Assembly: GCF_026262505.1 (NCBI RefSeq)
Contig: NC_067205.1
Coordinates: 868,001-932,000 of the forward strand
Source: Trichomonas vaginalis G3
Lineage: Eukaryota > Parabasalia > Trichomonadida > Trichomonadidae
DNA length: 64,000 nt
Direction: 5' to 3'
The position numbers and the translations under genes were made by a program. Positions 1-10,273 of this stretch are shown in pieces. Under the pieces are notes generated by a model. That model worked only from the letters and a program-made list of their open reading frames with translations, searched no databases and had not been told where the DNA came from. Positions within the stretch are counted from its first letter, which is position 1, and the number at the start of each line of letters is the position of its first letter.

Positions 1-939
1 TTGAAATCTAAATCTAAAAAGTTATCAAGATATCAAACTAATGTAATTGGCCTAGTCTATTCAATTACAGATATATTAATATATATGATCCGGTGAATTG
101 ATTTATACATAATGACATGATATATAAAAAAAATTATAATATTTTAAAATTAGAGTTAAAATTTCACATATCTACATGCAAATGGTTAGAAATGTTATGC
201 ATATATCAATCTCGGTTGTGATTTTACTATATAGGAAAATATGTCGGAGTAATGATTCAAACTTTCAAAGTAATGCTTTATTTGAACAATATGAATTGAA
301 ATTCATTTTGATAAGTCAGGCTATGAATGATAATGATATAATAACAGTTTAAAAAAAGATAATATTATAAATTTTGAAAAGATTGATATTTTTTATTTAA
401 TTTGGAATATTCTTAATTCCAATTGATGTAGAATGTGGTATCATGTCAATTTTTGAAATTCGGCTAATTTTGGAAAGACATTTTGAATTGGGTATCAATT
501 GTTAAAATTAAGCTTGGTTATTAATGTAAGTCAAATGCAAAATAAGGGAGAAGACAATATTTGTAATTAAATGTAACAAATTCACAATTTGAAGAATATC
601 AATATAATTTGAAAAAATTGTTAATTTCATAGGCAACAAGATGTCTATTGACACTGCATATAATTGTGAATATATTTCATTTCAAAATTGATAGAGATTT
701 AAAAACTACATGCGTAAAATGAAAACTGATGATAAATGATATAAACTAATATGATTTATAACATTGAGTGTTTTGATAAACTAAATAGATGTAGAATTCA
801 ATAATTAATGAAAATATTAAGATTTTTAAAGATAAATACAAATCATATGGTAAATTTGTGTTTAAGGGATTTTGAATAAGGATATTGTTTATGTACTAAT
901 TATATGTATGGACAGGCAAGAAAATAAAGAGATTGTATA
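1..939. other. AT-rich host spacer, no gene seen
   Basis: Very AT-rich sequence without a credible open frame on either strand and without an obvious repeat. I see nothing functional in it. Confidence 0.6.
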
Positions 940-1235
940 ATGAGAATGTGATTGCAAAAGTTTGACCGACAAGAGTGTAATATGCACTCTGTCGGTCACA
1001 ATGTGTCATTCGGGAGACATTGCCACTGCATGTCCCCAGATTGGCACACTGTTCCGCATTCATAACTTGAATGCGGAACTTTGACCGACAAGAGTGTAAT
1101 ATGCACTCTTGTCGGTCACAATGTGTCATTCAGGGAGACATTGCCACTGCATGTCTCCCAGAATGAGACAATTTGTTGCAATCAGAATGTGATTGCAAAA
1201 GTTTGACCGACAAGAGTGTAATATGCACTCTTGTT
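940..1235. repeat. Cluster of perfect and near-perfect hairpins
   Basis: The stretch is built almost wholly of inverted repeats and is much richer in GC than its surroundings. Hairpin 1 has arms GACCGACAAGAGTG and CACTCTTGTCGGTC around a 7-nt loop. It occurs at about 963, at 1082 and, cut short, at 1204. Hairpin 2 (arms GGGAGACAT and ATGTCTCCC) occurs near 1010 and 1130. Hairpin 3 has arms GTTCCGCATTC and GAATGCGGAAC (1051-1079). Hairpin 4 has arms TTGCAATCA and TGATTGCAA (about 1172-1196). The larger unit repeats at spacings of 119 and 122 bp. It could be a fold-back element, a satellite, or a source of structured RNA. No coding function is likely. Confidence 0.8.
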
Positions 1236-1876
1236 TTAATAAATTTTAATTACCATATAAGTATCTTTACATACAATCTTTACATTATAATTTTTCCTAA
1301 TTAATATTTATTTCATATTTTTTGTGCTTAATCTAACTTATAGCATGTACTGAACTATTTTACAGACTCTACTGAGCTATCTCAACATATAAACCAGTGA
1401 AAAAAAACACATATATACTCACTTCATATTCTGATCTCATGCCATATTATCGCAAAAACTATATTTATACACCACACCTCATAAAACATCATTTTCGCCC
1501 TATCTAAGCGTTCAAAACCTATTTTTCCCGCGTAATCTGATTCTTCAGGATCCGCTGATTCGATTTCTGCCGTCAGATCGCGAAAATATGCATTACATAA
1601 CAAGATATACACAAATTACTAAACTTAATATTTTCCTTAAAATTGCAATTCCTCCATATGACAATATTTATTATCTTCTCCGTTTTCCCTCACAAATACA
1701 TTTAATTTTCTGAGTAATACGTATAATAAAATAAGGGTTTCGTTTTGCGAAAAAAACGTACAATAAGCAATTTCGCTAAAAAAACATTTAGCTAGCAATT
1801 TCGACCTTTGACTCCACTCAAGACGTCACTTTTTTTAATTTTGCGGTATCATATTTTTGGAAAATCTTTATGAATA
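1236..1876. other. Host flank with a possible gene remnant
   Basis: Mostly AT-rich spacer. A 62-codon open frame on the minus strand (1424-1612) has higher GC and more coding-like composition than its flanks, but it lacks a convincing ATG and I do not recognise the product. It may be a gene remnant. A 17-bp sequence at 1732-1748 recurs in inverted orientation at 28608-28624. Confidence 0.35.
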
Positions 1877-1992
1877 AAAAAAAAAAAAAAAAAAAAAAAA
1901 GGTAGTGGGGCTTCCAGGCACTTCGTGCCCTCTAGCCCCGAAGATGTTTTGTATAAATGAAGTTTTTATTCGGAAAATTGTTAGTCTTCTGG
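1877..1992 (+). repeat. Left terminal inverted repeat of Polinton A
   Basis: A poly-A run to 1900 is followed by GGTAGTGGGGCTTCCAGGCA and 72 further bases that match the reverse complement of 26308-26400, with one substitution and one indel. The inner edge contains the stop codon of the first gene. The homopolymer lies outside the GGTAGTGGGG terminus on both sides. Confidence 0.93.
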
Positions 1993-2952
1993 TGTGAATT
2001 CGGAGGACTCTTCTTCTTCCTCCTCCTCTTCTTCCTCTTCTTCGTCATCGTCGGCGTAGTGGAGGAGGACGTAGTTCATCCAAATTCTGTATGGACGTCC
2101 TGATTTGGATTTAAATGAGATGGACATATTTTGTGTGAGTGTTATTTCAGTTTCGATAAAGAGTTGGTGTGCTGGTTTGAATATATGTTCGACGTTGGAG
2201 AATTTGTGCAACTCATCTTCTCCCAATTCTGTATTGATACAGACTTCGATGAAGTCACCACTGAGAATGTCTTCACCTGTGGGCATATCCACAACAATTA
2301 AATGAACGACACAATAGTTGTGAAATTCATTAGTAGGAAATACTGTTGCAGGCGTATTATATGAGGGGAAAAATGTTTTTTCTTCCCCAAATTCATCTGC
2401 TACTTCATCTTCATCGTATCCGTTGTTAAAAGCTTTAAATTCATGTACAATTTGAGCAAATTGTTGACGGAGATTTGGTGGCATACGTAAGCAAGCTTGT
2501 AACAATGTCCTACCTTCCACACACTCAGCAAATATGGGAAGGTAGGAACATATAATGTCCGTCAATTGGTCCTGGTTGGGGACCAATTGACAGAGTTTTG
2601 TGTATGCCGTTATTGTTTCTTTAACGGTATTTGTGTAGATACGGTTATATGGAGTATTTCCCTGGTTGTTAAGGGAAAAATACTCATCCGATTGTAATTT
2701 CAATCTTGACCTCAACTCTTTGTTCGGTATTCTTTGGTCTATTCTTAGAGCTGTATTTGTTCGTGCGGGCTGTGGTTTTAAAACATTCGAGTCAAGTTTT
2801 AATTGCTTCGAATTGGATGTCGATTTGAATTGGGAGTCTTTTGAGTTCTCCTGAGCTTGGTTCTGTATTAAAGACTGAATAGCAGTGTCAGCTTCTTGTT
2901 TTTCGAGATAGTATTCTATTGAATTGGGCTTCACTGTTCGAGACGCGTACAT
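1981..2952 (-). CDS. Polinton A protein with acidic tail, unknown
   Basis: An open frame of 323 codons whose first ATG lies at 2950-2952; upstream in-frame codons exist, but only with non-ATG starts. The N-terminal third is rich in Ser, Asn and Gln. The middle has mixed charge and looks folded. The C-terminus ends in about 20 nearly uninterrupted Asp/Glu residues followed by a short tail. The stop codon sits inside the left terminal repeat. It is transcribed toward the element end, divergently from the coiled-coil locus, across a spacer with repeated AACGG hexamers. I do not recognise the family. An acidic tail would suit a chaperone for basic proteins or DNA mimicry, but this is conjecture. 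Confidence 0.7.
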   Translation of the reverse strand: MYASRTVKPNSIEYYLEKQEADTAIQSLIQNQAQENSKDSQFKSTSNSKQLKLDSNVLKPQPARTNTALRIDQRIPNKELRSRLKLQSDEYFSLNNQGNTPYNRIYTNTVKETITAYTKLCQLVPNQDQLTDIICSYLPIFAECVEGRTLLQACLRMPPNLRQQFAQIVHEFKAFNNGYDEDEVADEFGEEKTFFPSYNTPATVFPTNEFHNYCVVHLIVVDMPTGEDILSGDFIEVCINTELGEDELHKFSNVEHIFKPAHQLFIETEITLTQNMSISFKSKSGRPYRIWMNYVLLHYADDDEEEEEEEEEEEESSEFTPED

Positions 2953-3418
2953 TATGAAAAATGAACTGTTTTTTTCGGACCACTCATAGAAAAGTTTGAG
3001 ATGAACCGTTTTCGTCAACGGTAACCCCCTCTATTTTTTTATTTTATTTAATAGTTACCGTTGGAAAACCGTTCCATCTCAAATATTGAATGAACTATAA
3101 ACGTTTTTTGTTTTCTATATATACTTTTTTGTCCAACGGTAAAACTTTTTGCACAACGGTTTTTGAGAGTCGTCGCCGTTGACTTTTTTGTAGAGCACTC
3201 AAAATAGTATAACTTTGTCCGGACAAGTAAGGGTCTATCGTCGCTACAGGAAAAGTTACAGGCGTTCCAAGGAAGTATACTTTGAGAAGCCTTTTCTCTT
3301 AAAACAAGATAGGACGGTTATTTTACAAAACTGACAACACTTTGACCGAGTAGTTTTTTGTGCTGAACAAAAGTGTCATATAAACATCTGTCAAAAACCG
3401 TTTTTTACTTCACTTAAA
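2953..3418. promoter_or_regulatory. Divergent control region with Myb-like AACGG sites
   Basis: The spacer between two divergent genes carries at least seven AACGG cores on both strands (near 3004, 3016, 3057, 3067, 3134, 3154, 3176 and 3396). Four of them read CAACGG, the classical Myb core YAACGG. AAGTGTCAT at 3371-3379 matches a motif found close to several other start codons of this element. Trichomonads have large Myb families, so Myb control is a reasonable inference, but no factor can be named. Confidence 0.5.
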
Positions 3419-6400
3419 ATGCCACGTAAGCTACGTAAGAATATACGTAAGAGGAAGAGAGCATTGAAACATCCAATAGTAAAACTGACACCACAACAAC
3501 AGTTGCAACAACAAATTATGAATGACCCCACTATGTTGCAACAAATGTCAAGCAACCCTATGCTTTTAAACCGAGTTATGGTGCACAGAGTGGAGGTTTA
3601 AGAGCGGCACTTTTAGCGAAAATGGCAGGCTATGGTGGAGCTGCAGACGGAACAGCTTATAACCCTCAAAGTCAAATGAATTTGAGTTCACTCAAAAATC
3701 AAATAACAGATGTCAAAAAGTCAAACATAGACATACAGAAACAAATAAGTGAAAACGAAAAGAAACTAGAATATGACAGACACACAAAGAAACTCAATGA
3801 GTTAAACGTAGAGAAAAAGAAGAAAGAAGAACAACTGAAAGAACTAAGTACAGAGGAATATGCGAAAAAAGTGTCAGAAAAAGCAGCAGAAGTAGCAAAA
3901 ATGGAACAAGATGTTATAAATTTGAAAAACCATACTACTCAATATAAAGTACTGAAAGATGAAGAAATAAAACAAAAAGCCCTGAAGACATATATGGATA
4001 GCGATGAGTATAAAAAAGAAGTTGAAGCAAATGTAAAGGCAGAAAAACTTTTACAGTTGCAAAACCAAACCGTACAGTATGAAAACTTAGCACAAGAAAG
4101 TAAAAATAACGACGCAGCCATGCAAAAGGCAATGAAAAGCGCAGAATATATAAAAGCTAATAATGACTGGTTAGATGCCCAAGCCAACGCTAAAGCAGCC
4201 CAACTTATAGGGTCAATAAGGACAAAAATACAAGCGGATGAAGACAGTTCAAATGAAGCTTTAATGAATGCTGACTTTAAGAACGCCTTCGAAGCTCTTC
4301 ATAGTAAGGTGAAACTAGTGAACGACTTCTCATCTGGAAAGAAACTGAAGTCTGAAGGTTTCGACAACGAGTTAAGAGAAGTAGCACAAAATATGACGAA
4401 AATAACAGATGCAGCAACGAGACAGGCAGTTCAAAGTGCCTATGACGCCGTTAGAGCAACTGTTGTGGAAAGTCAAGAAAAAGAGTTACAACAGACCAAA
4501 ACAGACCTAGTAAATGCTTTCTTAAAAACGAAAAGTCAGGTAGGACATTATGCTGCAGATGGAACATATGTGCCAGCTGGTGGAACTTATATACCACCAA
4601 ACCCTCCAAGAGAAGCACCTGCACCAGGACTACCTAAAACATTTACATCGTCACATGGACACAGACACAGGCATGCACCAAAACCAACACAACAACCAAC
4701 ACAACAACCAACAGTTCAAAATCCAGCACCACAACCAACAGTTCAAAACACTGCACCACAACCAACAGTTCAAAACACTGCACCACAACCAACAGTTCAA
4801 AACACTGCACAGCAACAACCACAAACAGAGCAAGGACATAAAAGAAGTAGAGAACAAGGAAACCAAGAATTCTTAAAAATGCTTAAGGAAAATTATGGTT
4901 ACCCAGATACTCTTGACTTTAGTGACAGATATAAAGAAGCTATTAGAAAGTTCAAGGAAGGAAATACTGACCCGAACCTATTTAGCTTTATGGTTCAGCA
5001 CCAAATGGGATATAATTTCAAACCTGGAAAATACAAGCTCGCTAAGGGATATGATTTAATAGCATATCATCCAAATGACATGGATGAATTTACTCCGAGA
5101 TATTTGGTGTCAGAGATAAATGATAATTCAACTATCTTCATGAAACGCGTAAAAAATAGAGACGGAACGAAAGAAGAAAGGGTTATGAATGCGGATGGCT
5201 TAAATAGGGAACTTGTTAAAAACGGTCTCGGAATATATGAAATGCCAGCAGATGAGGTACAAGAAACTCCACAGGAAGAAGTTCAGATACAACCAGACAT
5301 GGAAGAAATAGTTCAGCAACAACAGCTAGAAGAGCCTGAAGGAAACGAACAAGTCCCTCCTTTGGAAACTAACTTCACAGAACTAGATGAAGATTTGGAA
5401 CAGCCGAAAAATCTTGACCCTCAACAAGAGTATGCGGAGAATATGGAATCTTTCCAAGAGTCTAAGAAAAATTCGGCTGACATAGTAGAAGAATATCGAA
5501 AAATGTTCGCCGACATACAAAAGACTCCAACATCAGATGAAAATATTCAGCATAGAATGGAAGTACTGAAAGAAATGTACGCAAATACAACAATCCTTTT
5601 TACTTACGAGCATATAACGTTCAATCTTTGGATGAACTCGGTGAAAATAAAAGGTTAAATTTCAACAAAACATATAGAAATGAAACATTGTTTAAAGTTC
5701 ATTCAGAACCTAACCAATATGGAAACAAACCTACTTTTGTTTCTGCAGACTATGGAACTACAATGAGATGGGGTCATAAAGCTAATCCGGATAGGTGGTT
5801 CATAAACTTACAACCACAATTCCAAGAAGTTGTAGACGCAATGGAAGTGAATGGTGAACCAGATATAGCTGGTATTTTCAGCGCGGCTTTAATGCCATTG
5901 AAAGATATGAAAGATGCAGATATTTTGGACCAGTATGAAATGAACATGGCTGATGGAAATATAACACCTGACGTTCTAGAACATTTATCTCAAAGAACTA
6001 CACAGAACCATAGAGATGGTATATTTGGTGAAGAGTTTAGAAAGAAAGTTAGGGAGAAGGAAGGAAGAGAACCTATTGTACATGACCTTGCAAACGAAAG
6101 TTTACAAAATGTCATAAAAACTTACTTTGCAGACAATGAACCGAGAAGGGATGAATATTTAAGAAAACTCAAATGGACAGTACCAAATGAAATGTTAGTA
6201 TTGAAAAACATGTTCCTTGACAAAATAAAACCAACTACAGAAATAAATGACGCAAGACTGAAACATTGGGTAAAAGCTTTCCCATTCACAAAAGATATGT
6301 TGGTAACATGGAAAGAAAACCAGAATGGCTACAAAAACATATATTTGGAAACGAGCTTATTCCATATGGACAAGCTCTGTTTGAAGAGCTTGAACCGGAA

Positions 6401-6625
6401 ACTCAGGAAAGAGTCATGCAAACAATACGCGAAGACTCAAATACAAACTATGACAAAATCTTTCTAGGATATAGGTTACCTGAGATGGGCGACCAGAGCC
6501 CAAAGGCAAAAAGGACATGGGAAATTTACAACATACTAGGTGAACATGAGGCAAAGATGCAACAACTTGAAGCAGAGGGCAAGTTACCAAAAGCGACACC
6601 AAAGAAGAAGAGTAGAACAAAGTAA
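3419..6625 (+). pseudogene. Large coiled-coil and Gln/Pro-rich Polinton protein, broken
   Basis: The locus opens with a very basic stretch rich in Arg and Lys, then passes into long heptad-like Lys/Glu/Gln helices (about 3690-4500), a Pro/Gln tract with tandem repeats (4684-4812) and a Glu/Gln-rich part (about 5250-5500). It ends in a mixed-charge globular region with a basic C-terminus. The upstream control region and the gene order, directly before the major capsid protein, suggest a virion or packaging role. I do not recognise a named family. The locus is broken in about three places. Confidence 0.6.
4684..4812 (+). repeat. 27-bp coding tandem repeats (QPTVQNTAP)
   Basis: About four copies of a 27-bp unit encode the nonapeptide QPTVQNTAP with small variation, preceded by shorter QPTQ units. 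The copies are almost identical in DNA, which implies recent expansion. The Pro/Gln composition suggests a flexible linker between the coiled-coil and the downstream globular part of the host locus. Confidence 0.85.
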
Positions 6626-6689
6626 AGCTTGGTCCGAGTGGGTTCTATTATGACATAATTCAACTATTCTATATTTTTACCCATATGAA

Positions 6690-8291
6690 ATGTACGCCGC
6701 TCAGAATATAACGCCAACAGTTTTGGATGCCATGAACGGAAATGTTTCCGAATGGTATAACGAATGCGACAATGCCATTAGAAGGTCAGAAATAGTTCCT
6801 GGAACTTACGAATATACAACTGCTGTTTCTTATGGAAACGTAGGTGAGTTTGGAGAAGGTTCTTCAACAACAGTAGATATTGCTTGCGACAGGTTTCATA
6901 TTATTTCTATTGACAACTCATTCTTATACGTGGAACAAGACATTGAAATAAAACCTTCTGCCAAGTTGTCTGACAAGAAAGGTTGCAATGGAATTTTCTA
7001 TGTCGGATACCAATATGCTCCAGAAGTTTTCATGGGATATAAGATATATTCTAACTCTGACTTAGTTCAAACAGTAACATGGGCAAACTATGAATGGTTC
7101 GCTTTGAGAAACTCAGTACAACCACAAGCTAGAGAACAAACAGACCAGTATGCAAATATTGAGAAAATAAGAAGACTTGACCCTAACGTTCCAGGAGTTT
7201 ATGTTAACCTTTCTGGTTCAGATGGAACTGCTGCCACTAAAGTAAAACTGAAACTTAGAGTTCCTTTGTCATCTTTCCTCATCTTCAGGTTTTTAAGATA
7301 CTTGCCAAACTGGGCAGGAAAAATTTCTATTGAACTTACTCCAAGCAAAAATAACTTAGTCATTGCACCAACACAAGACCCATTCACATACAGACGTAGG
7401 GAACAAATAAACATCATTCGCCGACTTTTGCAAAGACAAAGTTGACTTAGACTTTGGTTTCTCAAACTTCAACAATGAAGTAAACTATTATTTCAATGCT
7501 GCTGGAACTGCTTGGGACCCAGTTAAGTTACATGCGAAAAATTTGAATGCAAGAGAATAGAAAGCAGACTTGCAGTCTATATGTTGGACCCAGATATTTC
7601 AAATGCTTTAGCTGCCAAATATATTGCAGTTCCACTTATGTTCCCTATACACCAAATATCTGTCAAAGACTTTGCAGGTGAAGTTGGAAACCAAAGTGCT
7701 GACCCAGGTGCAAGAACAGATATTGCTTTAACAACTGCAATGAAACATGCAGATACTATGTTTGTACTGTTCAGACGAACTATAAATGACTATTCTTGTT
7801 TCTACAACCCCGGTATTAAATATCATATAAACATAGATGGCAAATATTATCCAAGAGAAGAATATTCTACAGTTGAGGATATGAGGTCATACAACTTGAC
7901 ATTAGATGCTATGAACTTTAACAACAACTTCACAACAACCATTAACCCTGAAATGCAAAGTTCTATTATGCCATATGTGAAAGTATGGACTCATACAGGA
8001 GGTCAAAAAACTCAATATACAAATGGAGACCGTTCAAACTTTTGGCTTGGCATTCCATTTGCTGACTCAGAAGACTTTATGGGTGGTATTTCAACTGTTG
8101 GTACTGTACAAATACAATATACTGGTGACAGAGACGGTCCAGATGAACTGAGAGCAAAGAAGTTTACAAAACCAATAGCACTTTTCACGGAAGATGCTCT
8201 TTTGAAGATTCGTTCGATGAAACCTGCTGGGGCTCCTCAGATTGGCATAACGACAGCTTCCATCGAGCAGATTTTGGCAGCAGGTCAGTAA
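6690..8291 (+). pseudogene. Polinton major capsid protein (double jelly-roll), broken
   Basis: The locus starts at an ATG (MYAAQN) shortly after a T-rich leader and spans about 530 codons, close to the 546 residues of the open capsid gene of Polinton B. Beta-rich sequence with alternating hydrophobic residues fills both halves, and the segment around YLPNWAGKISIEL sits where double jelly-roll capsid proteins have an inter-barrel beta strand. The C-terminal part has Asn/Thr-rich loops (SNFWLGIPFADSEDF) typical of this family. Family knowledge: Polintons encode a major capsid protein that forms hexameric capsomers. The assignment rests on length, position and beta pattern. The locus is broken about once or twice. 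Confidence 0.75.
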
Positions 8292-8339
8292 GTTGTTCTT
8301 GAACTGACTTCTCTCCGTCAAATATTGACAGTACGCCAG

Positions 8340-8603
8340 TTTTGACATAATATTGTAAGATAAACTTACCTTTAGAAATATCTGTAAGTTTTTTGTTATA
8401 TTTTTGTCTGCTTCAAGAACTTTCACCATTTCAGTTATACCAACTTTCTTTGCTTTATGAAAATATTTTGGTTCAGCAAATATTGCTATTCTATAACATT
8501 TACCATTGTTTGTATAAAGAACTATTCTGTCAATGTATTTGTATTGTTTGTGTGTGTAAACTTTGTTCTGCTTCAATTCGAAGAGATACTCGAATACGTC
8601 CAT
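8340..8603 (-). CDS. Small basic protein, divergent to the next gene
   Basis: The minus-strand frame starts at the ATG at 8601-8603 (MDVFEYLFELKQNKVYTHK) and is open into the 3' end of the capsid gene. I regard only the first 85 or so codons as credible, because the rest is antisense to capsid coding sequence. The N-terminus is rich in aromatic and basic residues. Its start codon lies only 18 bp from the start of the divergent gene at 8622, an arrangement repeated elsewhere in both Polintons. Function unknown. Confidence 0.5.
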
Positions 8604-8621
8604 CTTTTTATTCTAAGTAAA

Positions 8622-8921
8622 ATGTCATTTCCGAAAAATAGAAGCGTAAGTGTTTCAAAAGGTTTAATGGCGGTGGCAGATGTGAAGTTAAATTCACCAA
8701 CTCAAACAAACAGTCAAAGTGTTGTTGTCAATGTCAAAGACAGAGATGTTGAAGTGGGGAAACCATACGAAGACGAAGATGGTATAACAATTGTTCCTGT
8801 AAAAGAACAACCAACATATCCTGAAGTTAGCAGAGACTTAAGTTCTGTTGCAGATATTCGAAACGACTACCAACAACTAAAGACAAACTTCAAACTCAGG
8901 AGAAGATTTGTCAAGCTTTAA
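8622..8921 (+). CDS. Small disordered Polinton protein (99 aa)
   Basis: I place the start at the ATG at 8622 (MSFPKNRSVSVSKG), since the open frame upstream is AT-rich, hydrophobic and shares space with the divergent gene. The product is Ser/Val/Asn-rich with an acidic centre and a basic end, and shows no folded domain. It occupies the same relative position as the 37981 gene of Polinton B, which has similar charge distribution and also precedes the SCCG-motif gene. This conserved pairing suggests a shared virion function, which I cannot name. Confidence 0.65.
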   Translation: MSFPKNRSVSVSKGLMAVADVKLNSPTQTNSQSVVVNVKDRDVEVGKPYEDEDGITIVPVKEQPTYPEVSRDLSSVADIRNDYQQLKTNFKLRRRFVKL

Positions 8922-8926
8922 GTATA

Positions 8927-9202
8927 ATGTTAAACTTGGTCGAACACAACCCTGTAAAAGTGAACTCATATGTCATTGCACCTCATGAAGTTTTGAAAGA
9001 ACTATTGAAACTTTTGACAGAGGCAGACGATATAAACATCAAAGAAATAGAACCCGACATTAGTTGCTGTGGTGTTTCATATAATGTCATTGACAAGATA
9101 TACGTTATGAAAGGAGGTGAAACGTTGAACTTAAAGTATAGTTTCCCAGACGTCATAAAAATATTTGACGACCACAACATTTCATTAAAATTTATTTGCT
9201 AA
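8927..9202 (+). CDS. Small SCCG-motif protein (91 aa), conserved in Polinton B
   Basis: The 91-residue product has a helical first half (HEVLKELLKLLTEADDI) followed by acidic residues and the signature DISCCGVSYN, then beta-like strands. The 38307 gene of Polinton B has the same plan with EVSCCGTVAK at the equivalent place, so the two are diverged homologues. The adjacent cysteines could form disulphides or bind metal. It starts 6 bp after the preceding gene and ends 6 bp before the next, which suggests a tight cluster. No known family is recognised. Confidence 0.7.
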   Translation: MLNLVEHNPVKVNSYVIAPHEVLKELLKLLTEADDINIKEIEPDISCCGVSYNVIDKIYVMKGGETLNLKYSFPDVIKIFDDHNISLKFIC

Positions 9203-9208
9203 GTAAAA

Positions 9209-9439
9209 ATGTCAAAACTTCTTGAAAGATGTTTGAAGAAAAATAATATAGACTTTATTTCATGTAAAGGACTTTACACACTTTTGAACGATATGAAAGA
9301 CCCTGTTTTGTTTGTTCGTGTAGACAAAGGAAAGTTCTATGTCTTTACAAAATATTTGAACTTCTTAGACAGAGAACTTCAAGAAACGCCATGTGAAAGT
9401 TTAGATGAAGTTCTTCTCCACTTTCAGAAAAACTTTTAA
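9209..9439 (+). CDS. Small Polinton protein (76 aa), unknown
   Basis: A 76-residue product follows the SCCG-motif gene directly. Its layout (short helix, DPVLFVRVDKGKFYVFTKYL strands, C-terminal helix SLDEVLLHFQKNF) loosely resembles the end of the preceding protein, so it could be a diverged duplicate. The resemblance is weak. No catalytic motif or membrane segment is visible. Confidence 0.6.
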   Translation: MSKLLERCLKKNNIDFISCKGLYTLLNDMKDPVLFVRVDKGKFYVFTKYLNFLDRELQETPCESLDEVLLHFQKNF

Positions 9440-9449
9440 ATATATATAA

Positions 9450-9548
9450 ATGGCAGAAGATATAATGGTTTATACTATTACGACTAAAAACCCTGAGTCA
9501 TATAATTCTATAACAACAAACTTACAAAGTCCTCAAGGACGATTGTAA
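9450..9548 (+). CDS. Very small ORF (32 aa) in the virion cluster
   Basis: Thirty-three codons from an ATG placed 10 bp after the previous stop to a TAA 16 bp before the next start. The product begins MAEDIMVYTITTKNPESYNS and continues with mixed polar residues. It keeps the spacing of its neighbours and has the same A/T-rich leader (TATATATAA before ATG), which is the only support for its being real. It may be a remnant of a longer gene. Confidence 0.35.
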   Translation: MAEDIMVYTITTKNPESYNSITTNLQSPQGRL

Positions 9549-9564
9549 ACTAACTTTAAACACA

Positions 9565-10245
9565 ATGACGACTAAAGCCTGTTTTGCTCTTTTGACACCA
9601 GAAGACTTTATTGTTGTGAATGGTAAAAAATACTCCTTTGAAGATACTTACTCAGATATACCACCAACAGGTTTTGTTGACTTATTTAATACTTTAAGGA
9701 CGGGTGTAACATGTGCTGCAACTAGAGCAGGTTTCATTATGTTTGGATGTCCGACTGAGTTTACTATAAACAATATGAGCTATAATACAAAACTTATTTC
9801 TGGTTTTTACTACCAACAGTTTCCTATAACAGGAAAAGGTGTCATACAAGGAATGTCTATTCCATTGACATTAAGCACACCAATCTTATATATTGTTTCA
9901 AACTTAGGTTCAAAGTGTTATTCGAATGTCGACAGAAACTATTATGACCAAAAGATACTTATGCGTATAAACAATACTTTCTCTGCTGGTTTGCCTATTG
10001 TTCATTCGAATGCAGAATTTTCAACCTTAGTGAACTCAAACACTTTGGCAAGTATAACGTTGACATTAGTTGACGCAAACTTTGTTCCTGTAAAACTTTT
10101 ATGTCCTATGTATTTGTCAATGACGGCAGAAAGTTTCGAATTGGAAGATGCAACTGGTGAAAGTATTGTATTACAAGAACAACTTCAACAACAAATAGCT
10201 CAAGAACAACAAATGCAACAAATGCAACAACAAAGTCAAGAATAA
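9565..10245 (+). CDS. Candidate minor capsid (penton) protein
   Basis: The 226-residue open frame is beta-rich over its first 195 residues and ends in a Gln/Met-rich tail (QEQQMQQMQQ). Its C-terminal half can be laid against the 39144 gene of Polinton B: both show LYI/LYS-type strand, an INNTFS or INLNTFS segment and a final block ending in MTAE or FQIE. Gene order is also conserved, in the virion cluster after the SCCG-motif gene. Polintons encode a single jelly-roll penton protein besides the major capsid protein, and this is the best candidate here. It could instead be another virion component. Confidence 0.5.
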   Translation: MTTKACFALLTPEDFIVVNGKKYSFEDTYSDIPPTGFVDLFNTLRTGVTCAATRAGFIMFGCPTEFTINNMSYNTKLISGFYYQQFPITGKGVIQGMSIPLTLSTPILYIVSNLGSKCYSNVDRNYYDQKILMRINNTFSAGLPIVHSNAEFSTLVNSNTLASITLTLVDANFVPVKLLCPMYLSMTAESFELEDATGESIVLQEQLQQQIAQEQQMQQMQQQSQE

Positions 10246-10273
10246 AAAAAATATTTTTTTTATTTTTATAAAA

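Noticed and set aside
896-1129. 77-codon frame across the hairpin cluster
   Set aside because: The product repeats MTHCDRQ because it reads through the hairpin arms; it is structure, not coding.
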